From Rhodococcus pseudokoreensis (GTDB taxonomy: Bacteria; Actinomycetota; Actinomycetes; Mycobacteriales; Mycobacteriaceae), in assembly GCF_017068395.1 (NCBI RefSeq), contig NZ_CP070614.1, positions 310,001-374,000 of the forward strand: a stretch of 64,000 nucleotides of DNA. The letters run 5' to 3'. Below the pieces are notes generated by a model. It did no database searches and was not told where the DNA came from. It worked only from the letters and a program-made list of their open reading frames with translations. The translations under genes and the position numbers were made by a program. Position 1 is the stretch's first letter. Each line of letters opens with the position of its first letter. Below, piece after piece: positions 25,621-33,610 of this stretch.

Positions 25621-27230
25621 CGAAGAAGGTCGGGGACTGCACCCGCTGCGGTCGGCCGCGGGGCCGACTGGGCCGCGATTTGTGCTGCCGGTGCTGGCGC
25701 AACGCGGTCGCCGCTGCGGCGAAGTCGCCGTGTCCGGGCTGCGGGATCGAGCGGGTCTTGAGTCCGGACACCGGGCGATGCCGGTCGTGTTCGCGCACCT
25801 GCCACGACTGCGGTGCCGCCGTGCGCGGCAAGGACGAGGCCCGGTGCCGGCGGTGCCGCCGCCGCCGTGACCTCGCCGCCGCCCGCCGACGCTGTCCGCG
25901 TTGCGGCCGCGACGGCTACTTACGCGAACGCACCGGTTGGTGCGGACCGTGCTCACAACCGGGGCCGGCGCCGAAGCCGGCCGCCGCATGCACCGAATGC
26001 GGGCGCGTGATCCGCGGCGGCGGGGCGAGGCTGTGCAACCGCTGCCGGCAACGCCGCCCCCAACGCCCCTACACCCGCGCCGAGCACCTCCTCGCCGAAC
26101 TCGATGATCCGCCGAATTGGCTGTGGGACTTCGCTATCCATGTGTCGACTCGGTATTGTCCGGCGCTGGCGACACGTCTGGTGAGTCAGCTCGGGGCGCT
26201 GCTGCGCACCGAGCCGCGGGCATTGCCGCAGACCTTACTCGACCGGGCCCGCATCCCCGGCCGCTCGATCGGGTCGCTCGCGAAGGTGCTCGAGGACTTC
26301 TTCACCGCCCGCGGCCTTGCCCTGCCCACCGACCAGTCGCAGCGGCTCGCGGCCGGTCGCCGGGAGCGACGCGTGCAGGCCGTGCCCGAACCGTTGCGGC
26401 CCGCCGTCGCCGCGTTCGAACGCGCAATGCTCGACGAACGAGGCCGCGCCCGCCGCGCCGGGACCCGGCCCCGCGCCGACACCACCATCGACAAGCGATT
26501 GGCCCAGATCCGTGACCTGTCATGTCATCTCGTCGGACGCGGGATCGAGGACTGGGCGCAGGTCGATAAGGCCGTGATCGAGGACTACCTCGCCGAGGTG
26601 TCGCCGGCCGGCCGCCCCCTGGACGGACTTCGCCACTTCTTCCGCTTCGCTCGCCGCAGCAAGCTCATCCTGATCGATCCCACCGCCGAGCTGCGCGTGC
26701 GCACGCCCCGCGGATTCCATGGACGGACCCTGCCGCGCTCGCGACAGCGCGAACTGTTCACGCGCTGGTGCACATCAACCGAGGTGGCGCCGAACGAGGC
26801 CCTCGTCGGCCTGATGGCGTTGATCCACGGTGCCTCACAGCACGAACTGCGTCACCTGCAGCTCGCCGACATCGATCCCCAGCACCGCACGGTTCGGCTC
26901 GGCCGCCGCCCACAACCGATCCCGCTGGACCCGGCGACCTGGGCCGCACTGACCCAATGCCTCGAGCACCGCACATCCGGCACCCACAATCCCCACGTCA
27001 TCGTCACCATCCGAACCCGATCCGGGCGGACACCGGCGTCCCGGCCCTACCTCAGCCACCTCCTCGACCCCGCCGACACCACGATCTCCACGCTGCGCGC
27101 CTCCCGACTGCTGGCCTTGGCCAACAGCCACGATCCCAATCTGATTGCCACCACCTACGGCATGAGCGCCGAGGGCGTCCTGGCCTACTTCGCCGACCGC
27201 GTCGATCCCACCCTGCTCGCGGACCTGTGA
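25617..27230 (+). CDS. zinc-ribbon, recombinase-like protein, third gene of trio
   Basis: 537 residues from GTG 25617 (GTGA overlap). The first 150 residues hold a series of Cys pairs (DCTRCGRPRG; LCCRCWR; PCPGCGIERVL; CRSCSRTCHDCG; CRRCRRRR; RCPRCGRDG; WCGPCSQPG; ACTECGRVI; LCNRCRQRR), so there are at least four zinc ribbons. The C-terminal half resembles a tyrosine recombinase (VIEDYLAEVSPAGRPLDGLR; HFFRFARRSKLILIDPTAEL; HGASQHELRHLQLADIDPQH; LRASRLLALANSHDPNLIAT; GMSAEGVLAYFADRV). The usual HxLR box is LRASRL and the His/Trp site is altered, so catalytic ability is uncertain. It is probably the DNA-binding partner of the first recombinase. Confidence 0.75.
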   Translation: MTKKVGDCTRCGRPRGRLGRDLCCRCWRNAVAAAAKSPCPGCGIERVLSPDTGRCRSCSRTCHDCGAAVRGKDEARCRRCRRRRDLAAARRRCPRCGRDGYLRERTGWCGPCSQPGPAPKPAAACTECGRVIRGGGARLCNRCRQRRPQRPYTRAEHLLAELDDPPNWLWDFAIHVSTRYCPALATRLVSQLGALLRTEPRALPQTLLDRARIPGRSIGSLAKVLEDFFTARGLALPTDQSQRLAAGRRERRVQAVPEPLRPAVAAFERAMLDERGRARRAGTRPRADTTIDKRLAQIRDLSCHLVGRGIEDWAQVDKAVIEDYLAEVSPAGRPLDGLRHFFRFARRSKLILIDPTAELRVRTPRGFHGRTLPRSRQRELFTRWCTSTEVAPNEALVGLMALIHGASQHELRHLQLADIDPQHRTVRLGRRPQPIPLDPATWAALTQCLEHRTSGTHNPHVIVTIRTRSGRTPASRPYLSHLLDPADTTISTLRASRLLALANSHDPNLIATTYGMSAEGVLAYFADRVDPTLLADL

Positions 27231-27241
27231 GATTTCAGGCG

Positions 27242-27715
27242 TCACCGTGCACACGTTCGCACGAACCTGTGCGCTTTGGTGGTGGCGTTGTCGAGAAACA
27301 CCGGATCGACCTCGGTGATCTCCTCGATACCGTCGATAAACTTCCGCACGCCGGCAACGACCTCGGGGTCGTCGGTGATGACCACGGCATCATCGGCGAT
27401 CGTCGAGCTGTGGGAGGCATTCGCGGAGCCGATGACCGCCCGCCGACTGGTGGCGATGACGTTGGCGTGCAGGTTCGGCGACGACAGGACCCTCACCCCG
27501 GCCTCGACGTAGTACGCAAGCGCAATCGGCGAGGTCACATGCGCGCGCACCGCCGCCCGGGAGGCGTTCACGACGAGGAGATCGCCGGCCCGCAACGGCA
27601 GCAGAGCGGGTGCGTCCTCGCCCAGGTACGCGATCGCGGCATGGCGCGGCCCCCTCACTCGAATGGCGCGGGTGATGTGCGGCCAGGGACTCGGCCCGTG
27701 AAATGTCGTCCCCAT
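27242..27715 (-). CDS. phospholipase D-like protein with altered active site
   Basis: 157 residues from the ATG at 27713-27715. It contains LHANVIATSRRAVIGSANAS, the position of the HxK(x4)D...GSxN motif of the PLD superfamily, but Lys is replaced by Asn and the Asp is absent. The flanking pattern (LLPLRAGDLLVVNASRAAVR; YYVEAGVRVLSS) is also PLD-like. The GSxN turn is intact. It may therefore be a non-catalytic DNA-binding PLD protein. It is convergent with the recombinase operon, 11 bp away, and belongs to the same mobile segment. Confidence 0.55.
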   Translation of the reverse strand: MGTTFHGPSPWPHITRAIRVRGPRHAAIAYLGEDAPALLPLRAGDLLVVNASRAAVRAHVTSPIALAYYVEAGVRVLSSPNLHANVIATSRRAVIGSANASHSSTIADDAVVITDDPEVVAGVRKFIDGIEEITEVDPVFLDNATTKAHRFVRTCAR

Positions 27716-27937
27716 ACGTCGAACGGTAGCGCGGGCGTGATGCGCTGTACCCCTATTGGCTCGGGCCCGGAGCGTACGGTGCAGCCCATGAGGCCAATTG
27801 CATCGCCGTGCTCGCGGAAAGTGGTGATGAACTGCGGATATGACACGTCCCCATCTGAGACATCGAACCGGCGCATCTTCGACCTCCCGACCGCGTACTG
27901 GTTCAAGGCCACGCCGTAAGGGCACACACAACGAACT

Positions 27938-27963
27938 CCCCCACTCTCATTCGAGGGTGGGGG
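27938..27963. terminator. rho-independent terminator
   Basis: CCCCCACTCTC, loop ATTC, GAGGGTGGGGG, then CTTT. An 11-bp stem with one G-U pair. It lies upstream of the PLD-like gene on that strand and in the intergenic region, so it probably ends transcription from a small unidentified unit in either direction. Confidence 0.55.
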
Positions 27964-27985
27964 CTTTCGTCGTTCTACGGGACGG

Positions 27986-28168
27986 TTAGGTCATCATCTT
28001 CTGCACGAGAGCGGCCAACCCTCCTCCGCTGAGGAGAACGATCAGGACGTTCACTCCTACCTCTGGGGCGGGAGAGTAGAGAACCACAGCGGTGATGGCG
28101 CACAACACAACTGCGATGCACAGAAGCATCAGGCAGCGGTGCCACAGTGCGGCAGAGTTGACGTGCAC
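27986..28168 (-). CDS. small membrane protein
   Basis: About 60 residues if started at a GTG at 28168 (47 if at the ATG at 28129). Two transmembrane helices, MLLCIAVVLCAITAVVLYS and VGVNVLIVLLSGGGLAALVQ, end in KMMT. No family. The frame is open further upstream to 28279 without signal-like character. Confidence 0.4.
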   Translation of the reverse strand: MHVNSAALWHRCLMLLCIAVVLCAITAVVLYSPAPEVGVNVLIVLLSGGGLAALVQKMMT

Positions 28169-28265
28169 CTGAGGGCGCGCGGTGCTGGACTGTCGGGTAG
28201 CGCGTATTGTCGGAATGGAGGACCTCCGGATGTCTAAGCCGCGGATGGATGGTTTTCGAGAAGGT

Positions 28266-28294
28266 GCCCCGCCCTGCAAGGCGGGGCTTTTCTT
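28266..28294 (+). terminator. strong rho-independent terminator
   Basis: GCCCCGCC (28266-28273), loop CTGCAA, GGCGGGGC (28280-28287), TTTTCTT. An 8-bp GC stem with a T run, the clearest terminator of the window. No annotated gene ends just before it on the + strand; a very small frame (MSKPRMDGF) lies immediately upstream. Confidence 0.7.
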
Positions 28295-28433
28295 GTGTCA
28301 GGACCGATCTCGGCGGAGCAGGTCTTCGTACGGGGTCGGCACAGTCACGGTGTTTAGTTTAGGCGCTTCGCGCCCGTGCGCCTTTTCGGTAGCTGGAGCA
28401 ACCGGAAGGGTGCCCGAGCGATAGCCAGCCCAC

Positions 28434-28505
28434 ATGCGTGAATTCTTCGTGATCGGCATCGGTGCGCGCGACCCCGACCAGGTGACGGTCCATGCGATCA
28501 AGGCG
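28434..28505 (+). pseudogene. precorrin-6A synthase (CobF) N-terminal relic
   Basis: The forward frame starts MREFFVIGIGARDPDQVTVH and then AIKAA, matching the N-terminus of CobF/tetrapyrrole methylases (VIGIGAGDP.Q.T..AI.A). The match stops after about 24 residues and a stop codon follows downstream. It is an isolated 5' fragment with no other cobalamin gene nearby. Confidence 0.5.
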
Positions 28506-28699
28506 GCAACCAGGGCCGACTCGGCGAACTACGTGACGTCCGCCACGACGAGGGGGTCGAACTTTTCGTCCTTGGGGTGGACGATGTCGTCAGGGGCGCC
28601 GATCTCGTAGGGGGTGTTCCTGAGATTCGGTTGTTGCCGAGGAGTAGGGGCCCGGCGCGGAGCTTCCCTCTCCGGTCGGGGCGACCACACCGTGTCGCC

Positions 28700-29535
28700 T
28701 TACAGCGGTGGTGGCGGTTCGTCGCCGTGGATGAGCTTCCACCATAGGGTCGCGCGCTGACGAGGGATCGGGTCGACGATGATCACGTCGGCCCGATCTG
28801 CGGCGGCGAGCATGTAGGGCCGGCGGCGTTCGCGCCATTGCGCGGTGACATCCTCGAGGCCGTCGATGCTCATGGGACTGTCGAGGGTCTCGCAGGCCAG
28901 TTTCAGCCACGGGGCGAGGTGGCGTTCGGCTTCCCGGGTGATTCCGTTGCCCGCTAGGGCGTTCTCGACGAGAAGGCTTGTCAGATCGCGGCGGATCCGC
29001 CACCGAAGTTCAGGTTGATCGACAATGCAGGACCGCTCGGTGGCCCGATTGCGGTCGGCGCCGGCCGAGTCGCCGGGGGCGGTGCGGAGCCGTCGGGTGG
29101 CCGTGCGCGGTACGGCCCCGAACATCTCGGGCCGTTGGTGCTGGTCAAGGGTGCGGGCATGGGTACAGGCGTCACACAGTTCGGTGAGCGCGGGCAAGAC
29201 GGGCGCCGGTGGGTGGCGAGTTGGGCGAGCATGTCGGCGCCGAGGTCTTCGGCGCGCGCAAAGACCTCCAGCCCGTACCGGTAGCGCAGGACCGCGGCGT
29301 TCTCCCAGTGGCCGGCGGGTGTGCGCTCGCGGCGGGGGAGACTAGCGACAGCTGCGAAGAATCGTTCCTCGGCGTGATGCGCTCTGTTCCGTAACTCGGT
29401 GGCTGCGGCATCGCAGCGGTCGGGTGTGATGCCCTGCAGCGGAATCAGCGCTTCCCGGAACTCGTGTGCAGCGTAAGCGAGGTTTTCGAGATCGACGGGG
29501 TGGGCGCGCGTGCGTCGCGTGAGTCCAAGCGCCAT
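28700..29535 (-). pseudogene. hypothetical protein, one frameshift
   Basis: Starts MALGLTRRTRAHPVDLENLA at 29535 and reads a helical protein (AAHEFREALIPLQGITPDRC; HHAEERFFAAVASLPRRERT; VLRYRYGLEVFARAEDLGAD) to about 29195. The sense frame then changes to PALTELCDACTHARTLDQHQ and continues to MLAAADRADVIIVDPIPRQR at the C-terminus. No family recognised. One base change would restore a product of about 277 residues. Confidence 0.45.
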
Positions 29536-30064
29536 GCCGGGAAGCTTAACCGGACCGGTAGGAGGCGATGTGATGCCGGCCGGCCGCGACCGAGCTTGCC
29601 GTCCGTGTGAGAACTCGCACCGCCGGCACCGGCTCGACATCAGTGCTCGTGGTGCGTATCCGACCCTGGATTTCTCTTTGACCAGCAGAAATGACACGTC
29701 CCCTCCCCTCGGTTCCGTGCGCTGGTAGTGTGGTCGCCGCGCTCCCACCCGGGAGATTCCTGAGGTCTGTCGTGGTCGGCTTCAGAAGTGGCAATGAGCT
29801 TGTGGCACAAGTATATCCACGTTCCGCGGCCCTCCCCGGGTGGATCAACTGTCTCGATTCCGCCCCAGGGCGTCGTCCTCGCGTGTGGGGCAGCGGCGAC
29901 CAGGTGTCTTTGGCAGGGGATCGGATCGAGACGGATGGAGGAATTGCATGAGTGAGCAGCGTGGACGTGACTTCAAGGTCGCACCCTTCGGAGGTCGCGC
30001 AGATCGGACAGCGGAGGAAGCGGCGCCCGCAGACCGTGGTCCGGCTCCCGGCCGGCCTGCCGGG
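29536..30064. other. intergenic stretch without a recognisable gene
   Basis: About 530 bases between two leftward hypothetical genes. No supported frame, repeat or IS end is seen. Confidence 0.4.
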
Positions 30065-30565
30065 TCAGGCCGTCGTGGGAATGGTGATCTCGGCTCTGCC
30101 GTCGATGGCCGATAGTTGGTAGTGCGGGCAGGTGACCACCTGCCGAGGAACGGGAATCGCCTGACGGTCGGTGTCGAGGTAGAGGCGGTAGGCGAGCTGC
30201 CCGCGTCGATGGCTGCCGGTGCCTGGGTCGACGGCGCCGAGGAAGTACCCGTGCGCGGAGTCGATGGTCGAGAAGATCGTCCGCGCCCACTCGGCGGGCT
30301 CGGCGGGCGGCAGATACCGCGGCACGCCCGTCTGCGCGTCGACGGTGTGCACGATGACCGTGACGGCGAACCCGGTCGCCGCGGGAAACCACTCCTCGGC
30401 CGCAACGTCGAACGGTGCGACGGACGTGTGAATCTGCAGCTCGATGTCCGTTCCGGTGCGCGCCGTCGCTGTGATGATGTGGGGATCCGCCGAAGCATCC
30501 TGTGCGGCCAGGTTCGGCAGCGCCTGGTGGCCGTCGGCGCGGATGCTGCCTGGATCAGCGGACAT
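30065..30565 (-). CDS. hypothetical protein
   Basis: 166 residues from the ATG at 30563-30565 (MSADPGSIRADGHQALPNLA). Soluble and mixed alpha/beta: TDIELQIHTSVAPFDVAAEE, FAVTVIVHTVDAQTGVPRYL, RTIFSTIDSAHGYFLGAVDP, QLAYRLYLDTDRQAIPVPRQ. No domain recognised. It is divergent from the small VGDRVKVH gene at 30695. Confidence 0.45.
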   Translation of the reverse strand: MSADPGSIRADGHQALPNLAAQDASADPHIITATARTGTDIELQIHTSVAPFDVAAEEWFPAATGFAVTVIVHTVDAQTGVPRYLPPAEPAEWARTIFSTIDSAHGYFLGAVDPGTGSHRRGQLAYRLYLDTDRQAIPVPRQVVTCPHYQLSAIDGRAEITIPTTA

Positions 30566-30652
30566 GGGGCAAGGGTACGGGCCCGCCGATACACCGCCCG
30601 CGGGGTGACGGCGATTAGTCCGACCGGCGCCCGATCCTGAATAATGGGGTTT

Positions 30653-30673
30653 GACCTGCAGTGATGACAGGTC
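30653..30673. promoter_or_regulatory. palindrome upstream of small VGDRV gene
   Basis: GACCTG (30653-30658) and CAGGTC (30668-30673) with a 9-base spacer, preceded by GGGGTTT. The same arrangement (GACCTG, 9 bases, CAGGTC, preceded by GGGTTT) precedes the related copy at 22054. Conservation in both places suggests an operator or RNA hairpin controlling the small gene. Confidence 0.5.
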
Positions 30674-30694
30674 CCTGACGGAAGGACTGGGCCG

Positions 30695-30859
30695 GTGAAT
30701 GTGGGTGACCGCGTCAAGGTGCATGCCGACGCCACCTCGGAGTTCGTCATCGTGAGCATCGACGGCGAGGGCGCGGTCATCGAGTCGGTACGCGACGACG
30801 TCCCCGGTCAGTTCCCCTTGCACGCCCGCGTCGAGCGGTTGGTCCCGGTCGAGTCCTGA
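30695..30859 (+). CDS. small conserved protein (VGDRVKVH family)
   Basis: 54 residues from GTG 30695 with GGAAGGA at 30680-30686. Sequence features are NVGDRVKVHADATSEFVIVS, SIDGEGAVIESV, and a C-terminal LVPVES. The beta-rich pattern and V-G-D-x-V start resemble small SH3-like barrel proteins. A related, start-less copy lies at 22054-22209, so the family was duplicated within this mobile region. Function unknown. Confidence 0.6.
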   Translation: MNVGDRVKVHADATSEFVIVSIDGEGAVIESVRDDVPGQFPLHARVERLVPVES

Positions 30860-31149
30860 TCTCGAAGAATGCCACCTGAACTGGCGGAGGTGGCACGCAC
30901 CCAGGAGATTAGCGCGCCGGCCCGGCGGGTCCCTGGCGGTCATCTGTCCGCTGCAGGGCAAGCCTTCTGCCATGGCCTCGTGGTGGCCTACATACTGGGC
31001 CTCTCCACGGTCTGCTTCTGTGCTTGCAGGTAGGACAATGACGGTCTCGGTGGCCTATTTGGCTGGAGCGACGGTTGAGATGTCGAACTGCAGCGCGTCA
31101 TCACCGCAGGTCATAGCGTATTGAGTGACCCATTGTTGTAGTGATTCAT
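30860..31149. other. intergenic stretch before toxin-antitoxin pair
   Basis: No gene is seen. A possible hairpin follows the small gene (TGCCACCTGAACTGGCGG, then AGGTGGCA, about 30870-30895), which would act as its terminator. Confidence 0.35.
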
Positions 31150-31164
31150 ATTATGAGTCATAAT
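31150..31164. promoter_or_regulatory. palindromic operator of toxin-antitoxin pair
   Basis: ATTATGAGTCATAAT is a perfect 7-1-7 palindrome, AT-rich in a GC-rich context, ending 7 bases before the antitoxin ATG (31172). Antitoxins with ribbon-helix-helix domains repress their own operon from such sites. Confidence 0.65.
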
Positions 31165-31171
31165 GTGAAAC

Positions 31172-31486
31172 ATGGATGTGAAGCGGCTACCAGTCACTTT
31201 GGATAGCGACGATCAAGCGGAACTCGCTGTATTCGGCGATCCGGAACGCCTTGAATCCGACATCCTCAGGCAGTGGGCGCAGCAGCATCACATCACTGTC
31301 CGGGACAACTCCGAATCCGGCATCGCCCGTGCGTTGCTTCGAGCTGGGGCTGAATCCCTGAGAGAAAAGGCTCTCGAAGCCGGTTACGCGCGGCTTGCGG
31401 AGGAGCAGCGGTCTGAAAGCCGCGAAGAGCGGCTTGCCCATCGTGCGCGCTACGCGAATCGTGTCGACCGCTCTTACGCCGAATGA
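31172..31486 (+). CDS. MazE/PemI-like antitoxin
   Basis: 104 residues. The N-terminal short beta strand (MDVKRLPVTLDSDDQAELAV) and helix pair (TVRDNSESGIARALLRAGAE) fit a ribbon-helix-helix DNA-binding domain. The C-terminal half is a long charged helix (KALEAGYARLAEEQRSESRE, then RLAHRARY) of the kind that wraps a MazF toxin. Its stop overlaps the toxin start (ATGA). The 15-bp palindrome just upstream is the probable autoregulatory site. Confidence 0.75.
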   Translation: MDVKRLPVTLDSDDQAELAVFGDPERLESDILRQWAQQHHITVRDNSESGIARALLRAGAESLREKALEAGYARLAEEQRSESREERLAHRARYANRVDRSYAE

Positions 31487-31803
31487 CCACGGCGCTCCGT
31501 GGGCAGATCTACTGGTTCGATATGGGGCATGGAGAGAAGCCGTGGGTAGTCGTCTCGAATAACCTTCGAAACCGGAACCTGCATACGGTGCTGGCCGCTC
31601 GAATCACTACCACTCCGAAGCCGGGTATCCCGACTGCAGTCCCGCTCGGTCCCAACGATCCGCTGGTCGGATCCATCCTCGCCGATGACATCGTTCAACT
31701 TTTCGACGACGAGCTGGAAGCAAGCAGGTCGGGCGGCGCATTGTCGCCGTCGACGATTGTCGAGTTGAACAAAGCCCTGGCTATCGCGCTTGCCCTGCCG
31801 TGA
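31483..31803 (+). CDS. PemK/MazF-family toxin
   Basis: 106 residues. LRGQIYWFDMGHGEKPWVVV is the conserved first strand of MazF/PemK endoribonucleases (RG.I...D.....G......V), followed by VVVSNNLRNRNLHTVLAARI and then TVPLGP-type and LADDIVQLF-type blocks (here PTAVPLGPNDPL; SILADDIVQLFDDEL). MazF toxins cut mRNA at short sequence motifs. The pair would stabilise a plasmid or island. Coupled to the antitoxin by a 4-bp overlap. Confidence 0.85.
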   Translation: MTTALRGQIYWFDMGHGEKPWVVVSNNLRNRNLHTVLAARITTTPKPGIPTAVPLGPNDPLVGSILADDIVQLFDDELEASRSGGALSPSTIVELNKALAIALALP

Positions 31804-32001
31804 GCTGCACGGCCCGAAATGGTGTGCCCTCGTAGGTGGTGCGGGCACAGTGTTGTGAATGGCGATCGGGCGACGTGAAAAGTTGCTGGAGGCTATCAGG
31901 TTAGAATGGCGTACTGGGTGAGCGGGACAACGATGGCCAGGTACCGGTCGTCGGCACACAGATCACGGTAGACGGTGAATTGGTCGTCGTGATCGTTGGC
32001 A

Positions 32002-33610
32002 CTAAGCTTGATTTTTAACCTGGGCAGGCGGCCCCGACGGGTTTTCTAGCTTTGGTTTCGGCGCGTTTGCCCACGTGGTGATGCGGTGCGCGGTGGGTGT
32101 TTTTCGATCCGGGTGGGCGTCCGGGTCCGGGTCGACTGGGTTTCGGTGCACTGGCCGGAACAGGCATCGTCGCACGGGTGCGCGAAAACCCTCGACGAAC
32201 CCGTGCCGGCGTCAATCGTGTTGGTGGGACAGGCCGTTCCCACGGGCGGCGTAGGTCCTCGGCCAGAGGACGGGCGAGCCGGAGTTGGGCGTAGGCCACC
32301 AGCACGATCCAGGTCCAGCGGTCGGCCGCCTCGGGACTGCGGAGCCGAGGTGCGGTCCACCCCAACGTCTGCTTGAAGAAGCGGAAGGTGTGCTCGAGAT
32401 CGAAGCGCCGCAGAAACAGCTGCCACAACCGGTCGAGATCGTCAGCACTGACGCCCGGGTCCGAGCACCACAGCCACACCGGGGTGGGATGCCGGTCCCC
32501 AGGAAGGTGGTCGACGGTCAACCGGATCACCGTGCCTTCCACGATCGGTGGCGGCCCCGGGTGCTGAGCCCACGAGCCACGATGAACGAGTCGAGGGTGC
32601 AACCGATTCCACGCCGAAGCGGAGGCTGTGCCGTATCGGTCCGTCTCGGTGCTCGAGGTGGTCTCGGGTGTAGGCCACGTAATCGGGTCGGCGAATCGAA
32701 ACTCGGGGCCGTGCCGGGGTGGGCGCCCAGTACGGCCCGGTGGCGGCGCCGGGAAGCACAGCACCCGGTCCGAACGCATCCGACCCAGCACCTGCACCGG
32801 GAGATCGGCGAGCACGAACGCCAACCGCGCCAACTCGTATCCGGCGTCGAACACCAGTAGAATGTCCGGGTCGCCGTCGCGGTGGTGCCCGGCCTCGCGC
32901 AACCGCGTGATCACTTCACGCACCTGGGTCGCCGTCACAGCGGTTTCGTCATCGTCGGGGTGCAAGCGGACCGCGTCGAGCACCGACGTCCACGAGGTAC
33001 GCCCGGTCTCGAGTGCGGCGACGAACGAGTACGGCCACCCCGGGATCAGCTGCGCCTGATTCTTCCCGGGCCGTAGACGTGGCAGAACCCGCGCTGCGGA
33101 CTCGTCGGTGCATCCGGGCGCAACCAGGCACTGACATCGACGGCCAGAACGATCCGGCCGCCACGATCACACGGGATCGTCAGCCCGCCAAGTGCGCGGC
33201 GCAGCCGAGTGAAATCTACTCTGCCGCAGTTGATTGCGTCGTACAAGGCGCCGTGACCGCGCCGATGCTCTGCGGCCAGTGACAACTCGACCAGGGTGCG
33301 AACCGCGGTGCCGGAACACAGCAGCGCATCGGTCAACTCGAACAATGCATCACCTCGGGACGGAAGACACCGGTAGAACTCTTCGCGGAACGACACCAGG
33401 TCGACACGCGGATCGGGGACCGATTCTTCCCCGACCGCCCACCGATCGGGCACACTGATACTCACGGCCACCGCCTGTTTTCGTCTCGAAAGTTCTCTGG
33501 AAGGAACCTCAAGATGATCAGGCGGTGGTCGCCTCATGCCGCGGCGACACGCCGAACAACACCAGCACCAACTGCCCCACGCGATGGCCGAGGTTAAACG
33601 ACAAGCTAAG
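32002..33610 (-). mobile_element. insertion sequence of about 1.6 kb (NF041680-type transposase)
   Basis: Ends CTAAGCTTGATTTTTAACCT (32002-32021) and, reverse-complemented, CTTAGCTTGTCGTTTAACCT (33591-33610) match at 16 of 20 positions. The interior encodes one frameshifted transposase. The right end directly abuts, and shares bases with, the next IS element. No target duplication could be assigned. Confidence 0.65.
32015..33465 (-). pseudogene. transposase of the 1.6-kb IS, one frameshift
   Basis: Read from GTG 33465 (VSISVPDRWAVGEESVPDPR), with VDLVSFREEFYRCLPSRGDA, LRRALGGLTIP and IVLAVDVSAWLRPDAPTSPQ. The frame breaks at about 33062, where GGAAG appears instead of the expected GGAAAG. 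It resumes as QLIPGWPYSFVAALETGRTS and continues through ILLVFDAGYELARLAFVLAD, RMRSDRVLCFPAPPPG and FDLEHTFRFFKQTLGW. This matches, from memory, the actinobacterial NF041680 DDE transposase family. A missing A would explain the break. Confidence 0.65.

Noticed and set aside
27655..27876. Minus-strand frame starting MRRFDVSDGDVSYPQF
   Set aside because: Protein-like at its start but overlaps the PLD-like gene in another frame, and no domain supports it.
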